Source: Pseudomonadota bacterium
Lineage (GTDB): Bacteria; Pseudomonadota; Gammaproteobacteria; Burkholderiales; Rhodocyclaceae
Reading direction: 5' to 3'
NCBI GenBank assembly: GCA_018262235.1
Contig: JAGTRY010000018.1
Span: 1-45,556 of the forward strand
Length of the DNA stretch: 45,556 bases
Shown here: piece after piece, positions 1 to 7,782 of the stretch
Layout of the letters: every line of letters starts with the position of its first letter
Numbering within the stretch: the first letter of the stretch is position 1
The notes under the pieces: generated by a model
The model's input: the letters and a program-made list of their open reading frames with translations, nothing else
The model's database searches: none
What the model was told of the DNA's origin: nothing
Made by a program: the position numbers and the translations under genes

Positions 1-828
1 CTGTGCCTCGGTGTTGCCCAGGAGGCGCAGCATCTTCTGTATCCCCAGTTCGGTGGAGCGGGCATGCAGGGTGGCCAGGACGAGCGGGCCGGCTTCCGAC
101 AGGGCCAGTGCTTCCTGCGCTGTCTGCGCGTCACGGATCTCGCCGATCAGGATCACATCCGGGCGTTCACGCAGCGCGTCCAGCGCGCCAAGGTAGAAGC
201 TGGCAACGTCTCCGTCGGCACCGACTTCGCGCTGGGTGACGATGGCTTTGCGCTGCGGGATGAGGGTTTCGACGGGATCTTCAATCGTGATGATGTGGCC
301 GGCGCGGGTCTTGTTGATCTGGTCGAGCAGCGAGGCAATGGTGGTCGACTTGCCCTGGCAGGTGTCGCCGATGATCAGCACCAGGCCGCTGGAAATCTTG
401 GCGAAATCCTGGGTGCTCTGGCGCAGGCCCAGACTGGCGAGTGGCAAGGGTTCGGTCGGGAAGCGGCGGATCACGCAGCCCAGGCGCTTGCGGCCTTGAA
501 AGGTGAAGCAATTCACACGGATGCGGGCGCTGTATAGGTCCTTGGCGCGGTCAAAGGCGCGCTCCATGATGCGCTCTTCCCAGTTCGGCTCGATCACCTC
601 GAAGAATTCTTCCAGTTCTTGCGCGGTGACGGGAATGTCCGACACGGCCACCAGGCGCTTGGGCTGGCGCAGCATGATCGGGCTGTTCTGGTGAATGATG
701 ATGTCGCTGAAACCGATGTTCGAACTGAGCAGGCTCAGGATCTGTTCGACCAGGGTGCCCGTGCTCGGGAAGTCGCCGCTCTCGGCGGTGGACAGGGTTT
801 CGATCTGTGAGTAATTCGGCTGGTCCAT
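1..828 (-). CDS. PilT/PilU-like type IV pilus retraction ATPase, C-terminus off the window edge
   Basis: Reads from an ATG at 828 to the left edge without a stop (276 codons), so the C-terminal part is missing. It belongs to the secretion/retraction ATPase family that powers type IV pilus disassembly at the inner membrane. Visible landmarks are an N-terminal PAS-like ATPase domain (about residues 28-125, ending in an RRFPTEPLPLASLGL stretch), a Walker A at 154-162, an Asp box with TIEDPVE near 181-187, Walker B VILIGEIRD at 225-233 and a His box beginning HARST near 255. The Walker A reads GDTCQGKST, where PilT proteins normally have G-P-T-G-S-G-K-S-T, so this looks like a divergent paralogue rather than canonical PilT. 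It is transcribed alone from a roughly 320-bp upstream gap. Family assignment is firm; whether it is PilU, a third paralogue or something specialised is open. Confidence 0.88.
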   Translation of the reverse strand, partial: MDQPNYSQIETLSTAESGDFPSTGTLVEQILSLLSSNIGFSDIIIHQNSPIMLRQPKRLVAVSDIPVTAQELEEFFEVIEPNWEERIMERAFDRAKDLYSARIRVNCFTFQGRKRLGCVIRRFPTEPLPLASLGLRQSTQDFAKISSGLVLIIGDTCQGKSTTIASLLDQINKTRAGHIITIEDPVETLIPQRKAIVTQREVGADGDVASFYLGALDALRERPDVILIGEIRDAQTAQEALALSEAGPLVLATLHARSTELGIQKMLRLLGNTEAQ

Positions 829-1149
829 GGCGTCCCTCGGTGATTTGATGATGTGCCGCGGGACAGTGCGGGCCGGAGAGCGGGCCCGCGGTCTGAGGCG
901 CGGTTCTATAGCGTGAGTATAAGGCGGGGAGGAACTGTCCGAGACAGCTTGCCGATGTATGTTTTCTGCCGGATTGCGACAAGCGGGGAGGATGTGCCGG
1001 AGCCGATGCCTGCGGCATTGCCGGGGCTGGCGCGCGACCGGCCTTTCGCCATTGCATGCGCAGCAGGAAGGCGTGCCGCGAGCGTTTCGTGCAGGATTTC
1101 TCCCGGTAGAACAGCCCGCGGCCCTTCCGGTCTATCGATCCGGACAGGT
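829..1149. other. Intergenic region, leader of the PilT-like gene
   Basis: No convincing gene; the frames here are short and have no recognisable product. It holds a GC-rich stem-loop (arms 868-874 and 883-889) that would lie in the 5' leader of the minus-strand ATPase gene, a TATACT -10-like hexamer on the minus strand at 916-921 without a good -35, and a small dyad CTGTC-CGA-GACAG at 935-947. The 3' end of the MCP at 1150 abuts it with no clear intrinsic terminator. Confidence 0.5.
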
Positions 1150-2766
1150 CTAGCCGAGCTTGAAGCGTGCCACGCTGGTGCGCAGGGTGTCGGCAAGCGA
1201 TTCCATGTCGCTGGCTGCGCCAGACATTGATTTGGCTGCTGCGGTGTTTTCTTCGACCATCTGCACGACTGTTTCCACGCGTACGGCGATGTCACGACTG
1301 GCTGCGGATTGTTCTTGCAGCGCGGAAGAGACTTCGTCGATCACATGCCGCACCGATTGTGCGTTGCTATCGATTTCGGTGACGGTCGTGCCTGCCTGCC
1401 GCGCCAGTTCCAGCCCATCCAGCACCGAGCCGACGGCGGATTTGAGGCGGTCCGTCATGGCATGTGTACCGGCCTGGATCGACGCCACCATGTTGCTGAT
1501 TTCCTTGGTGGAACTCGTGGTTTTTTCGGCCAGTTTGCGGACTTCGTCTGCGACAACGGCAAAGCCGCGACCTTGTTCGCCAGCGCGGGCTGCTTCAATG
1601 GCTGCGTTGAGTGCGAGCAGGTTGGTCTGGTCGGCCACTTCCTTGATGACCAGCACGATGGACGAGATGCGTTCGGATTCCTGGCCGAGTTCTTCCGCCT
1701 GGCCGGCACTCTCGCGCATGGTTTTGGCGGCAGAGTCGATCTGCTCGATCATGTTCCGGATGCCGTGGGCACCTGCGTTGGCCTTGTTGCTGGCTACCGT
1801 GGAGGCATCGCGTGCGCCTTGCGAGATCTCGGAGATGTGATCGACGCTGGTCGACATTTCTTCCAGGGCCGCGGCCATGGCTGCGGCGGATTCGGACTGG
1901 GTTTCGATGCTGTTGAAGACCGTACGCGAGTTGCCTTCCAGCTGGATGGCTGCTTCGCCAATCCTGGCAGCACCGGTGGTGACTTCGGTGAGCGCCTGGT
2001 TGAGCGAGCTGGTCATGCGTTCGAAGGCTTGTTGCAGCTGGCCGATTTCGTCACCGGAGGTCACCTTCACCCGTGCGCTGAAGTCACCACGGGCCAGACG
2101 GTCGGCATAGCTCACCATGTCGGCAAGAGGCTGTGTGATTGAGCGCGTGACCAGCCAGGCACACAGAACGCCGGCGAACATGGCACAGGCAAAGGCGAAA
2201 ATCAGCGTGAGCAGACTGGCGCGTGCATCCGCCTTCATGGTGGCGATCTCTTCACGCGAGTCTTGTTGCACCGCCTTGATCAGCTTGTCGGCATTGGTCT
2301 GCAAGGCAGCGGCCAGGGGAGAGCCCTTGGCCATGCTGGCAAAAGCCGCCTCCATGTCACCGCTTTTGCCAAGACGGCTGGTTTCCTGGGAGGCGGGGAT
2401 CAAACTGTCGGCGTTCTGCGCGATCTGGCTGGCGGCTTCCTTGACATCCGCTTCCTCCGCACTCAGGAAAGGTTCCACCCGTTTGCGTATCGACGTGATG
2501 TTCTCGACCATCTTTTCTGCTTCAACCGCGACGCCGGCTGCATCCTTCTTGAGCAGCATGTTGCGGACCGTGAGGCGGAAATTCATTACATCGCGCAGTA
2601 ACTCGGCAGCCGTCTCTGCGCGGTTGATCCCTTGGTCCTCCACCGTCAAGGCGCGTTCTTCCATGGCATACGACTTGAGACCGGAAATCAGGGTGGCAGC
2701 GCCGAACAATAAAAGAACCGCTCCAAATGCGGCAAACAACCTCTGTCCGATACTCAAATTTTTCAT
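1150..2766 (-). CDS. Methyl-accepting chemotaxis protein, four-helix-bundle sensor type
   Basis: A 538-residue transmembrane chemoreceptor that senses a ligand in the periplasm and controls CheA through CheW. Order: first membrane helix about residues 10-30, a periplasmic helical region (about 31-188, 4HB_MCP-like), second membrane helix about 189-211, HAMP domain about 212-265, then a long cytoplasmic coiled coil. The signalling hairpin tip is recognisable around residues 375-410 ([17 protein letters not shown] followed by [16 protein letters not shown]). The C-terminus ends RFKLG with no CheR/CheB-tethering pentapeptide, so methylation would depend on other receptors or direct binding. It is monocistronic, and a FliA-like promoter lies about 85 bases upstream. 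The ligand cannot be read from sequence. It is less similar to the two MCPs at 9273-12707 than those are to each other. Confidence 0.95.
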   Translation of the reverse strand: MKNLSIGQRLFAAFGAVLLLFGAATLISGLKSYAMEERALTVEDQGINRAETAAELLRDVMNFRLTVRNMLLKKDAAGVAVEAEKMVENITSIRKRVEPFLSAEEADVKEAASQIAQNADSLIPASQETSRLGKSGDMEAAFASMAKGSPLAAALQTNADKLIKAVQQDSREEIATMKADARASLLTLIFAFACAMFAGVLCAWLVTRSITQPLADMVSYADRLARGDFSARVKVTSGDEIGQLQQAFERMTSSLNQALTEVTTGAARIGEAAIQLEGNSRTVFNSIETQSESAAAMAAALEEMSTSVDHISEISQGARDASTVASNKANAGAHGIRNMIEQIDSAAKTMRESAGQAEELGQESERISSIVLVIKEVADQTNLLALNAAIEAARAGEQGRGFAVVADEVRKLAEKTTSSTKEISNMVASIQAGTHAMTDRLKSAVGSVLDGLELARQAGTTVTEIDSNAQSVRHVIDEVSSALQEQSAASRDIAVRVETVVQMVEENTAAAKSMSGAASDMESLADTLRTSVARFKLG

Positions 2767-2851
2767 ACGCCATACTCCAGAGTTGATGGGGATCGGGCTT
2801 CGTGCGTGAGAACACGTATGACGGAGCCTTTGCCTGTCATAAAGAAATGGA

Positions 2852-2878
2852 GTAACGGCAGGGTAATCAGGAACTTGA
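2852..2878 (-). promoter_or_regulatory. FliA (sigma-28)-like promoter of the MCP
   Basis: On the minus strand: TCAAGTTC (2871-2878), 11-base spacer, GCCGTTAC (2852-2859). The known sigma-28 consensus is TAAAGTTT-N11-GCCGATAA. The same layout recurs before the other two MCPs in the window. Confidence 0.7.
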
Positions 2879-2919
2879 TGAAGGTTTGTCCGCTGGCTCG
2901 GAATCAGCGGGCGGGCGCT

Positions 2920-3372
2920 TCAGATCAGATCAGCATTGATGACCGTTTTGAGCACGGTCTGTTTCTCACCATTGCGCTCGCGTTGCTGGAACCACCACAG
3001 CGAGCCCTTCTTGAACGAAAGCACGCTTTCCTCGTCGCGCAGCAGCGTGGATGCGACTTGCCCGAGGGTCGGCTGATGGCTGACCACCAGCACTGCGCCG
3101 CCCGCCTCGGGCCAGCCGGCGGCATCGAGCAGGCCCTGTGGTGTGGCATCCAGGCCGACGGCCGGGGAGATTTCGTAATGATGGCCCCAGGCCTCGGCAG
3201 TCTGGCGGGTGCGGGTCGCCGGGCTCACCAGGATGCGCAGTTCAGCAGGCGCATGGTGTTCAAGCCAGCGGGCCATGCGCTGGGATTGTTTCAGGCCACG
3301 GGGGGTGAGGGTGCGCGCGATATCGGGGCTGCCTTCGCTAGCGTCGGCGTGTCGCCACAACAAGAGGTCCAA
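2920..3372 (-). CDS. sixA: SixA-type phosphohistidine phosphatase
   Basis: A histidine phosphatase superfamily protein of the small SixA type, which removes phosphate from phosphohistidine (Hpt domains, or PTS protein NPr, in E. coli). The RHG-type catalytic motif lies at the extreme N-terminus (LLWRHADA) and the second catalytic histidine in VVSHQPTLG. The frame is open further upstream, but the start is placed at a TTG at 3372: an AGGAG lies six bases before it, the protein then begins directly with the conserved first strand as SixA does, and the 150-residue length fits the family. It is the last gene of moaC > CYTH-CHAD > sixA, 55 bases after the CHAD stop. SixA next to CHAD proteins is a recurrent pairing. 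The window also carries two Hpt-containing hybrid kinases that could be substrates (inference only). Confidence 0.88.
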   Translation of the reverse strand: MDLLLWRHADASEGSPDIARTLTPRGLKQSQRMARWLEHHAPAELRILVSPATRTRQTAEAWGHHYEISPAVGLDATPQGLLDAAGWPEAGGAVLVVSHQPTLGQVASTLLRDEESVLSFKKGSLWWFQQRERNGEKQTVLKTVINADLI

Positions 3373-3427
3373 ACCATTCTCCTGGATGATGAGACTGCAG
3401 GCGTCGCTTGGGCGCCGGGTGTTTGCG

Positions 3428-4921
3428 TCAGAGGCGCCAGACTTTCTTGTCCAGCAGCCTGACACAGCGGGGCAGGATACGGCGGCGAAGTTTCAGGCTC
3501 GTTGCAGCATGCCAGCCGGAGAAAAAGGCGACGGCTTCGGCAAGCGAGCGGTCCTCTGCCGCCCAGGCGTTCAGACGCGGCAGGGCGATGGCCAGATCGT
3601 TGAGCCGGCCCAGGTCCGTCAGCACCTTTCCGAGCGCGCTTCGGGTGCGCTGGTGGGCTTTGCCCGGGACAAGCGCAGCGAAGGTTTCTTCCACATGGCG
3701 CAGGCGCTTGATGGCGATCCGCAGGGCGTGCAGCGCGTCGGGAGTGCGTGTTTCCCGGGCGTGCCTGAAACGCTGACGGGTTTGTTTGAGCAGCGTTTGC
3801 CGGGTTTGCCGGATCAGTTCGGGCAGTGTGGGCGGGTTGGCTACTTGTGGCAGATTGCGCAAGGCCCGGCTCAGGTTCAGCAGGGGAAGACCGCTGCCGG
3901 GCGCGGCCAGATGCACCATGATTCCGACCCGGGCGGCTGCCGCTTCGGCCTCGGTGCGTGCCAGCAAAGCCGGCAGGCGCTGGTCGCTGTCGCCTTCGCG
4001 GGCACTTCCCAGCAGCTCGTCGCGCAGGACGGTCAGATCGCGTACGCAGGCCAGTTCAGCGGCCTGGCGGGCGAGGACGGGGGGCCAGTCGCGCACAAAG
4101 TCTGCCGGCAGGACCGGGGCGAAGATGCGGATCAGGCTGCGCAGGCGGCGCAAGGCCAGGCGCAGCTGGTGGATGAATTCCGGATCGTCCGTATGCAGAA
4201 CGCCATGCAGGTTCGCCGTCCAGCAGGCCAGGGTCTGCCAGGCGAGACCATGAAAGGCTTGCAGTGCAGGCGTGTGCGGATCCAGCACGGGGGCACTCGC
4301 GCGCACGGGGCAGAGGGCTTCGTTGCGGAACAGGCGGTAGCCGCGTGCGGCCTTGCTCGGGTCGTAGGGCAGCAGTGGCAGGCTGGCCGCCAGCTCGCAG
4401 GCCAGTGCCAGCAGGTCGTCAGCACTGCCGGTTTCGAGTTCGAGCTCCAGTTCGCTGATCGGTTCGCTGCGGCCATTGGCCACGATTTCACCGGTGTCGA
4501 TCATGATCAGGATGCGGACGCCGTCACGCGGGCTCAGGCTCAGGGTTTCCCGGCGGAAATTGGTGGTGAACAAGGGCACGATCTGTGCGGCATGTTTTTC
4601 CAGCAGGTGGCGCGGCTGCTCGGCATCCACGGCCGAGAAATCGAAGTGGCCGTGGAAAGCCTGTTCCCATTCAGGGCGCGAGGAGAGTCCGCCCACTGAC
4701 TCGGCTGCGCATTTCACGGTCTGCAACCACAGGCGGCCGGCCTTGCGTGTGCGCAGCGCCACGCGCTGGGCGGACAGCGCCATGTCCGGCGTGTCGTAAT
4801 AGGTGTTGATCAGGGTCTGGGCGCGCCCGACACGCTCGGCCCCGGCCAGCAGCGGGTGCTGCCGGATTGCCGCACGTGCGGCAGGCGGGAAAGCCAGTTT
4901 GAGTTCAATCTCTTGTGCCAT
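3428..4921 (-). CDS. CYTH-CHAD domain protein (triphosphatase / polyphosphate-binding)
   Basis: 497 residues in two parts. The N-terminal half (about 1-200) is a CYTH tunnel domain with the diagnostic ExExK motif in EIELKLAF at residues 4-11, many alternating basic and acidic strands and LINTYYDTPD. The C-terminal half (about 215-480) is a CHAD domain, a histidine- and arginine-rich helical repeat containing HQLRLALRRLRSLIRIF and LHALRIAIKRLRHVEE. Relatives such as E. coli YgiF hydrolyse inorganic triphosphate, and CHAD domains bind polyphosphate. The ATG overlaps the moaC stop by one base (TAATG at 4919-4923), indicating translational coupling. No polyphosphate kinase is in the window, so the polyphosphate link rests on family knowledge. 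Confidence 0.93.
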   Translation of the reverse strand: MAQEIELKLAFPPAARAAIRQHPLLAGAERVGRAQTLINTYYDTPDMALSAQRVALRTRKAGRLWLQTVKCAAESVGGLSSRPEWEQAFHGHFDFSAVDAEQPRHLLEKHAAQIVPLFTTNFRRETLSLSPRDGVRILIMIDTGEIVANGRSEPISELELELETGSADDLLALACELAASLPLLPYDPSKAARGYRLFRNEALCPVRASAPVLDPHTPALQAFHGLAWQTLACWTANLHGVLHTDDPEFIHQLRLALRRLRSLIRIFAPVLPADFVRDWPPVLARQAAELACVRDLTVLRDELLGSAREGDSDQRLPALLARTEAEAAAARVGIMVHLAAPGSGLPLLNLSRALRNLPQVANPPTLPELIRQTRQTLLKQTRQRFRHARETRTPDALHALRIAIKRLRHVEETFAALVPGKAHQRTRSALGKVLTDLGRLNDLAIALPRLNAWAAEDRSLAEAVAFFSGWHAATSLKLRRRILPRCVRLLDKKVWRL

Positions 4922-5400
4922 TACTCCGCTCTCCAGTGGCCGGTCTTGCCGCCTTCCTTTTCGAGCAGACGTACGGACTCGATGACCATGCCGCGATCCA
5001 CGGCCTTGGCCATGTCATAGATGGTCAGCAGTGCCACGCTGGCGGCCGTGAGTGCTTCCATTTCCACGCCGGTGCGGCCGACGGTTTCGGTGGTGACTTC
5101 GCAGGTGATGGCGCTCTCGGCTTCGTCAATGGTGAATGCGACCGCTACGCGCGTCAGCGGGATCGGATGGCACAGCGGAATCAGGTCGGCGGTACGCTTG
5201 CTGCCCTGGATGGCCGCGATGCGGGCGATACCCAGCACGTCACCCTTCTTGGCGGTGCCGGCCTGGATCATGGCCAGGGTGGCGGGCAGCATGCGGATGC
5301 GTCCGCAGGCCACGGCGCGCCGGGCGGTTTCGGCCTTGGCGCCGACGTCGACCATGTGGGCCTGACCCTGTGCGTCGAAATGGGTGAGCGGTGAGGACAT
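4921..5400 (-). CDS. moaC: Cyclic pyranopterin monophosphate synthase MoaC
   Basis: 159 residues, the normal MoaC length, from the ATG at 5400 ([12 protein letters not shown]). The frame runs on upstream, but that part overlaps the divergent bepA promoter and has no family similarity. Conserved blocks seen are [31 protein letters not shown], the [12 protein letters not shown] active-site segment, and [11 protein letters not shown] followed by KEGGKTG. MoaC converts the 8-oxo-cyclic GTP derivative made by MoaA to cPMP in molybdenum cofactor synthesis, as a soluble hexamer. No other mo-cofactor gene is nearby; it heads an operon with a CYTH-CHAD protein and SixA. A minus-strand TATGAT at 5470-5475 overlaps the bepA -10, so the two divergent promoters may share or compete for the same site. 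Confidence 0.96.
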   Translation of the reverse strand: MSSPLTHFDAQGQAHMVDVGAKAETARRAVACGRIRMLPATLAMIQAGTAKKGDVLGIARIAAIQGSKRTADLIPLCHPIPLTRVAVAFTIDEAESAITCEVTTETVGRTGVEMEALTAASVALLTIYDMAKAVDRGMVIESVRLLEKEGGKTGHWRAE

Positions 5401-5446
5401 GACGTGAGCTTTACCTGATTTTTCCGCAGGCGTAGATGCGGTGCGG

Positions 5447-5474
5447 TTGAACGAATCCGTATGGGCAGTATCAT
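5447..5474 (+). promoter_or_regulatory. Sigma-70-type promoter of bepA, placed for a leaderless transcript
   Basis: TTGAAC (5447-5452), a 16-base spacer, TATCAT (5469-5474). Only six bases separate the -10 from the ATG at 5481, so transcription would start at or next to the initiation codon. No Shine-Dalgarno sequence is present. Confidence 0.6.
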
Positions 5475-5480
5475 AGCCCG

Positions 5481-7013
5481 ATGCGAACCTTTTCTGTCTT
5501 GCGGCGCTGGCTCGCGCGGGGATTGATTCCCGTGCTGCTGATCCAGTCCGTCGCGGCCCAATTGCCGGCCAAATCCTCTTTACAGTTGCCTGATTTGGGT
5601 GATCCGGCACAGACCTCGCTCACCCCCGCCCAGGAAAAACGCATTGCCGAGGAGGTGATGCGTGAAGTACGTTTCCACGAGCCGAGTTACCTGAACGATC
5701 CTGAGGTCGAGGAATATCTCGCGGCGGTCGGCCACAAACTGGTCGCCGGCGGGGTGCCGCAGAATCAGGATTACCAGTTCTTCGTCCTCAAGGATCCGAC
5801 CATCAATGCCTTTGCCATGCCGGGCGGAGTGATCGGCGTACATACCGGGCTGATCGTGACGACCCAGACGGAATCCGAGCTAGCCGGGGTGCTGTCCCAC
5901 GAAATCGGTCACGTCGAACAGCATCACATGGCGCGCATGCTGTCGCGCCAGACGAATACCACGGTGCTGGTGCTGGCCTCCATCCTGGTGGCCGTGCTTG
6001 CCGGGCGCAACAATGCGAACGTGGCAGGCGCTGCGCTGGCTTCGGGGCAGGCGGCGGCGATCCAGAGCCAGCTGAGCTATTCGCGCGACTATGAACGCGA
6101 GGCAGATCGCGTCGGCCTGCAGATCCTGAACGCGGCCGGTTATGACCCGCAAGGCATGCCGGATTTCTTCGAACGCATGTATCAGCAGACACGCATGGTC
6201 GAGAACAACGCCCCGGCCTATCTGCGTACCCACCCGCTGACCCAGGAACGGATCTCGGACATCAGTGGCCGGGTGAGGTTGCTGGGGGCGAAGCCGCAGA
6301 CCAGTTCCATCGATTATTTTCTGGTGCGCGCCAAAATCGAGGCGCAGCAGCTTGGGGCACAGAATGCCATCGCGCGGATCAGCGCACGGCCAGTCAAAAA
6401 CGCGCTGGAACAAGGCGCCCGCTGGTATGGTCTGGCCCGTGCGTATCTGCAGGATCACAATTTTGTGGAAGCACACAAAGCGCTGAGCCAGTTGCAGGCA
6501 CTCAAGCTGGATAGTTCGATGCCGGCGATGCTTGCGGCTGATCTGGCGCTTGCCGAAGGCAAGGCGGAAGAGGCCGCCCGGCTCTGCCATGCGGCAATTG
6601 CGCCGCACCCTGGCCGGCAATCCCTCGTATACTGCGAAGCGGAATCCTGGCTGGAAGCCGGAAAACCGGAGCTTGCCTTGCAAGCGGTTGATGCGCCGTC
6701 GCGCTATAACCGTCAGGATTACCGGTTGTATCAGTTGCAGGCCAAGGCCAATTCGGCACTGGGGCGGAATGCCCAGGCGCATCGGGCGCAGGCGGAGGTC
6801 TACGTGCTGCAGGGCGATCTGTCCGGCGCGGTCGACCAGTTGCAACTCGCCCAGCGCGATGGGGGCGGGGATTACGTCGAGCAGATCTCCATCGATGCGC
6901 GCCTGCGCGAGATGCGTACCCGCTTGTGCGAGGAAATGAAGGAACAAGGGCGCGGGAATGCACCTGTGAACGGATCTTTGTCCGAAGGGAAAATCAATGG
7001 ATTATGCCGATAG
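5481..7013 (+). CDS. bepA: BepA-like M48 metallopeptidase with TPR domain
   Basis: 510 residues. It starts with an arginine-rich signal peptide (about residues 1-26, [14 protein letters not shown], then a hydrophobic stretch), so it is exported to the periplasm. The peptidase M48 domain carries the zinc motif HEIGH at 140-144 and the downstream glutamate segment [10 protein letters not shown] around 207-215. From about residue 320 to the end are TPR-like helical repeats ([16 protein letters not shown] and similar). E. coli BepA (YfgC) has this architecture and helps assemble or degrade outer-membrane LptD and BAM substrates. It heads a plus-strand run in which its last 17 bases overlap the TusA-family gene. 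The promoter geometry suggests leaderless mRNA. An lptE lies elsewhere in the window, but no direct link is shown. Confidence 0.93.
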   Translation: MRTFSVLRRWLARGLIPVLLIQSVAAQLPAKSSLQLPDLGDPAQTSLTPAQEKRIAEEVMREVRFHEPSYLNDPEVEEYLAAVGHKLVAGGVPQNQDYQFFVLKDPTINAFAMPGGVIGVHTGLIVTTQTESELAGVLSHEIGHVEQHHMARMLSRQTNTTVLVLASILVAVLAGRNNANVAGAALASGQAAAIQSQLSYSRDYEREADRVGLQILNAAGYDPQGMPDFFERMYQQTRMVENNAPAYLRTHPLTQERISDISGRVRLLGAKPQTSSIDYFLVRAKIEAQQLGAQNAIARISARPVKNALEQGARWYGLARAYLQDHNFVEAHKALSQLQALKLDSSMPAMLAADLALAEGKAEEAARLCHAAIAPHPGRQSLVYCEAESWLEAGKPELALQAVDAPSRYNRQDYRLYQLQAKANSALGRNAQAHRAQAEVYVLQGDLSGAVDQLQLAQRDGGGDYVEQISIDARLREMRTRLCEEMKEQGRGNAPVNGSLSEGKINGLCR

Positions 7014-7230
7014 CGAACTGGATGTGCGTGGCCTCAAATGCCCGCTGCCCATCCTGCGTACCAAGAAAGCCCTGGCCACAATGGCCTCGGGGCAGGTGCT
7101 CAAGGTCCTGGCCACCGACCCGAGTGCCGTGAAGGATTTCGAAGCCTTCACGCGCCAGACCGGGCATGAGTTGATCCAATCCACCACCGGCGAAGGCGAG
7201 GAACTGGTTTTCCTGCTGCGTCGCAAATAA
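6997..7230 (+). CDS. tusA: TusA/SirA-family sulfur carrier protein
   Basis: 77 residues with the family's hallmark near the N-terminus: LDVRGLKCPLPIL, giving Cys15 in a C-P-L-P motif. TusA-type proteins carry persulfide sulfur from a cysteine desulfurase to acceptors for tRNA thiolation or cofactor synthesis; other members are redox regulators with unclear roles. The ATG at 6997 lies inside the end of bepA (17-base overlap, different frame) and yaeQ follows after 8 bases, so the genes are almost certainly cotranscribed. No tusBCDE genes are nearby, so the exact acceptor is unknown and the symbol should be read as family level. Confidence 0.93.
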   Translation: MDYADSELDVRGLKCPLPILRTKKALATMASGQVLKVLATDPSAVKDFEAFTRQTGHELIQSTTGEGEELVFLLRRK

Positions 7231-7238
7231 GGCACCCC

Positions 7239-7781
7239 TTGGCTCTTCGCGCAACCGTCTTCAAGGCGGAGGTTGGTATTGCTGACCTCGATCGCCACTA
7301 CTACCAGGACCATAATCTGATCCTGGCCCGTCACCCCTCCGAAAACGACGAACGCATGATGGTGCGTCTGCTCGCCTTCGTGCTCAACGCCTCGGAAACG
7401 CTCGAGTTCGGGCGCGGTCTCTCTTCTGACGATGAACCCGCGCTGTGGGATCGCGACCTGACCGGCGCGGTGCAGCACTGGATCGAAGTTGGCCAGCCCG
7501 ACGAGCGCTTGATCCGGCGTGCCTGTGGCAAGGCGGATCGCGTCAGCGTGTATGCCTTCGGGCGCGGCGTCGATCAATGGTGGCAGAGCAATGCTGCGGC
7601 ATTGGGCAAACAGGAGAAGCTGCAGGTCTGGCGCGTCTCACCCCAGGAATGTGCCGACATGGCCAAGCTGGTCGAACGCGGCATGAAGCTGCAATGCACG
7701 ATCCAGGATGGCCATGTCATGGTCGCTGCGGATAGCGACACCCTGCAGATCGAGCCGCTGCGCCTCACCGAGGAGCGCTGA
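7239..7781 (+). CDS. yaeQ: YaeQ family protein
   Basis: 180 residues beginning MALRATVFKAEVGIADLDRH at a TTG codon (7239). This matches the conserved start of YaeQ proteins, followed by the family blocks LILARHPSENDERMMVRLL, DDEPALWDRD, WIEVGQPDERLIRRAC and LQCTIQDG. YaeQ has a variant PD-(D/E)XK nuclease-like fold; multicopy E. coli yaeQ was reported to compensate for loss of the antiterminator RfaH, but its activity is not settled. The family-matching N-terminus decides the TTG start; the upstream AAGG is weak. It sits 8 bases after the TusA-family stop and overlaps or abuts rmuC. Confidence 0.92.
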   Translation: MALRATVFKAEVGIADLDRHYYQDHNLILARHPSENDERMMVRLLAFVLNASETLEFGRGLSSDDEPALWDRDLTGAVQHWIEVGQPDERLIRRACGKADRVSVYAFGRGVDQWWQSNAAALGKQEKLQVWRVSPQECADMAKLVERGMKLQCTIQDGHVMVAADSDTLQIEPLRLTEER

Positions 7782-7782
7782 G

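Noticed and set aside
3209-4699. 496-codon plus-strand open frame opposite sixA and the CYTH-CHAD gene
   Set aside because: Antisense shadow spanning two real genes; composition atypical for a protein.
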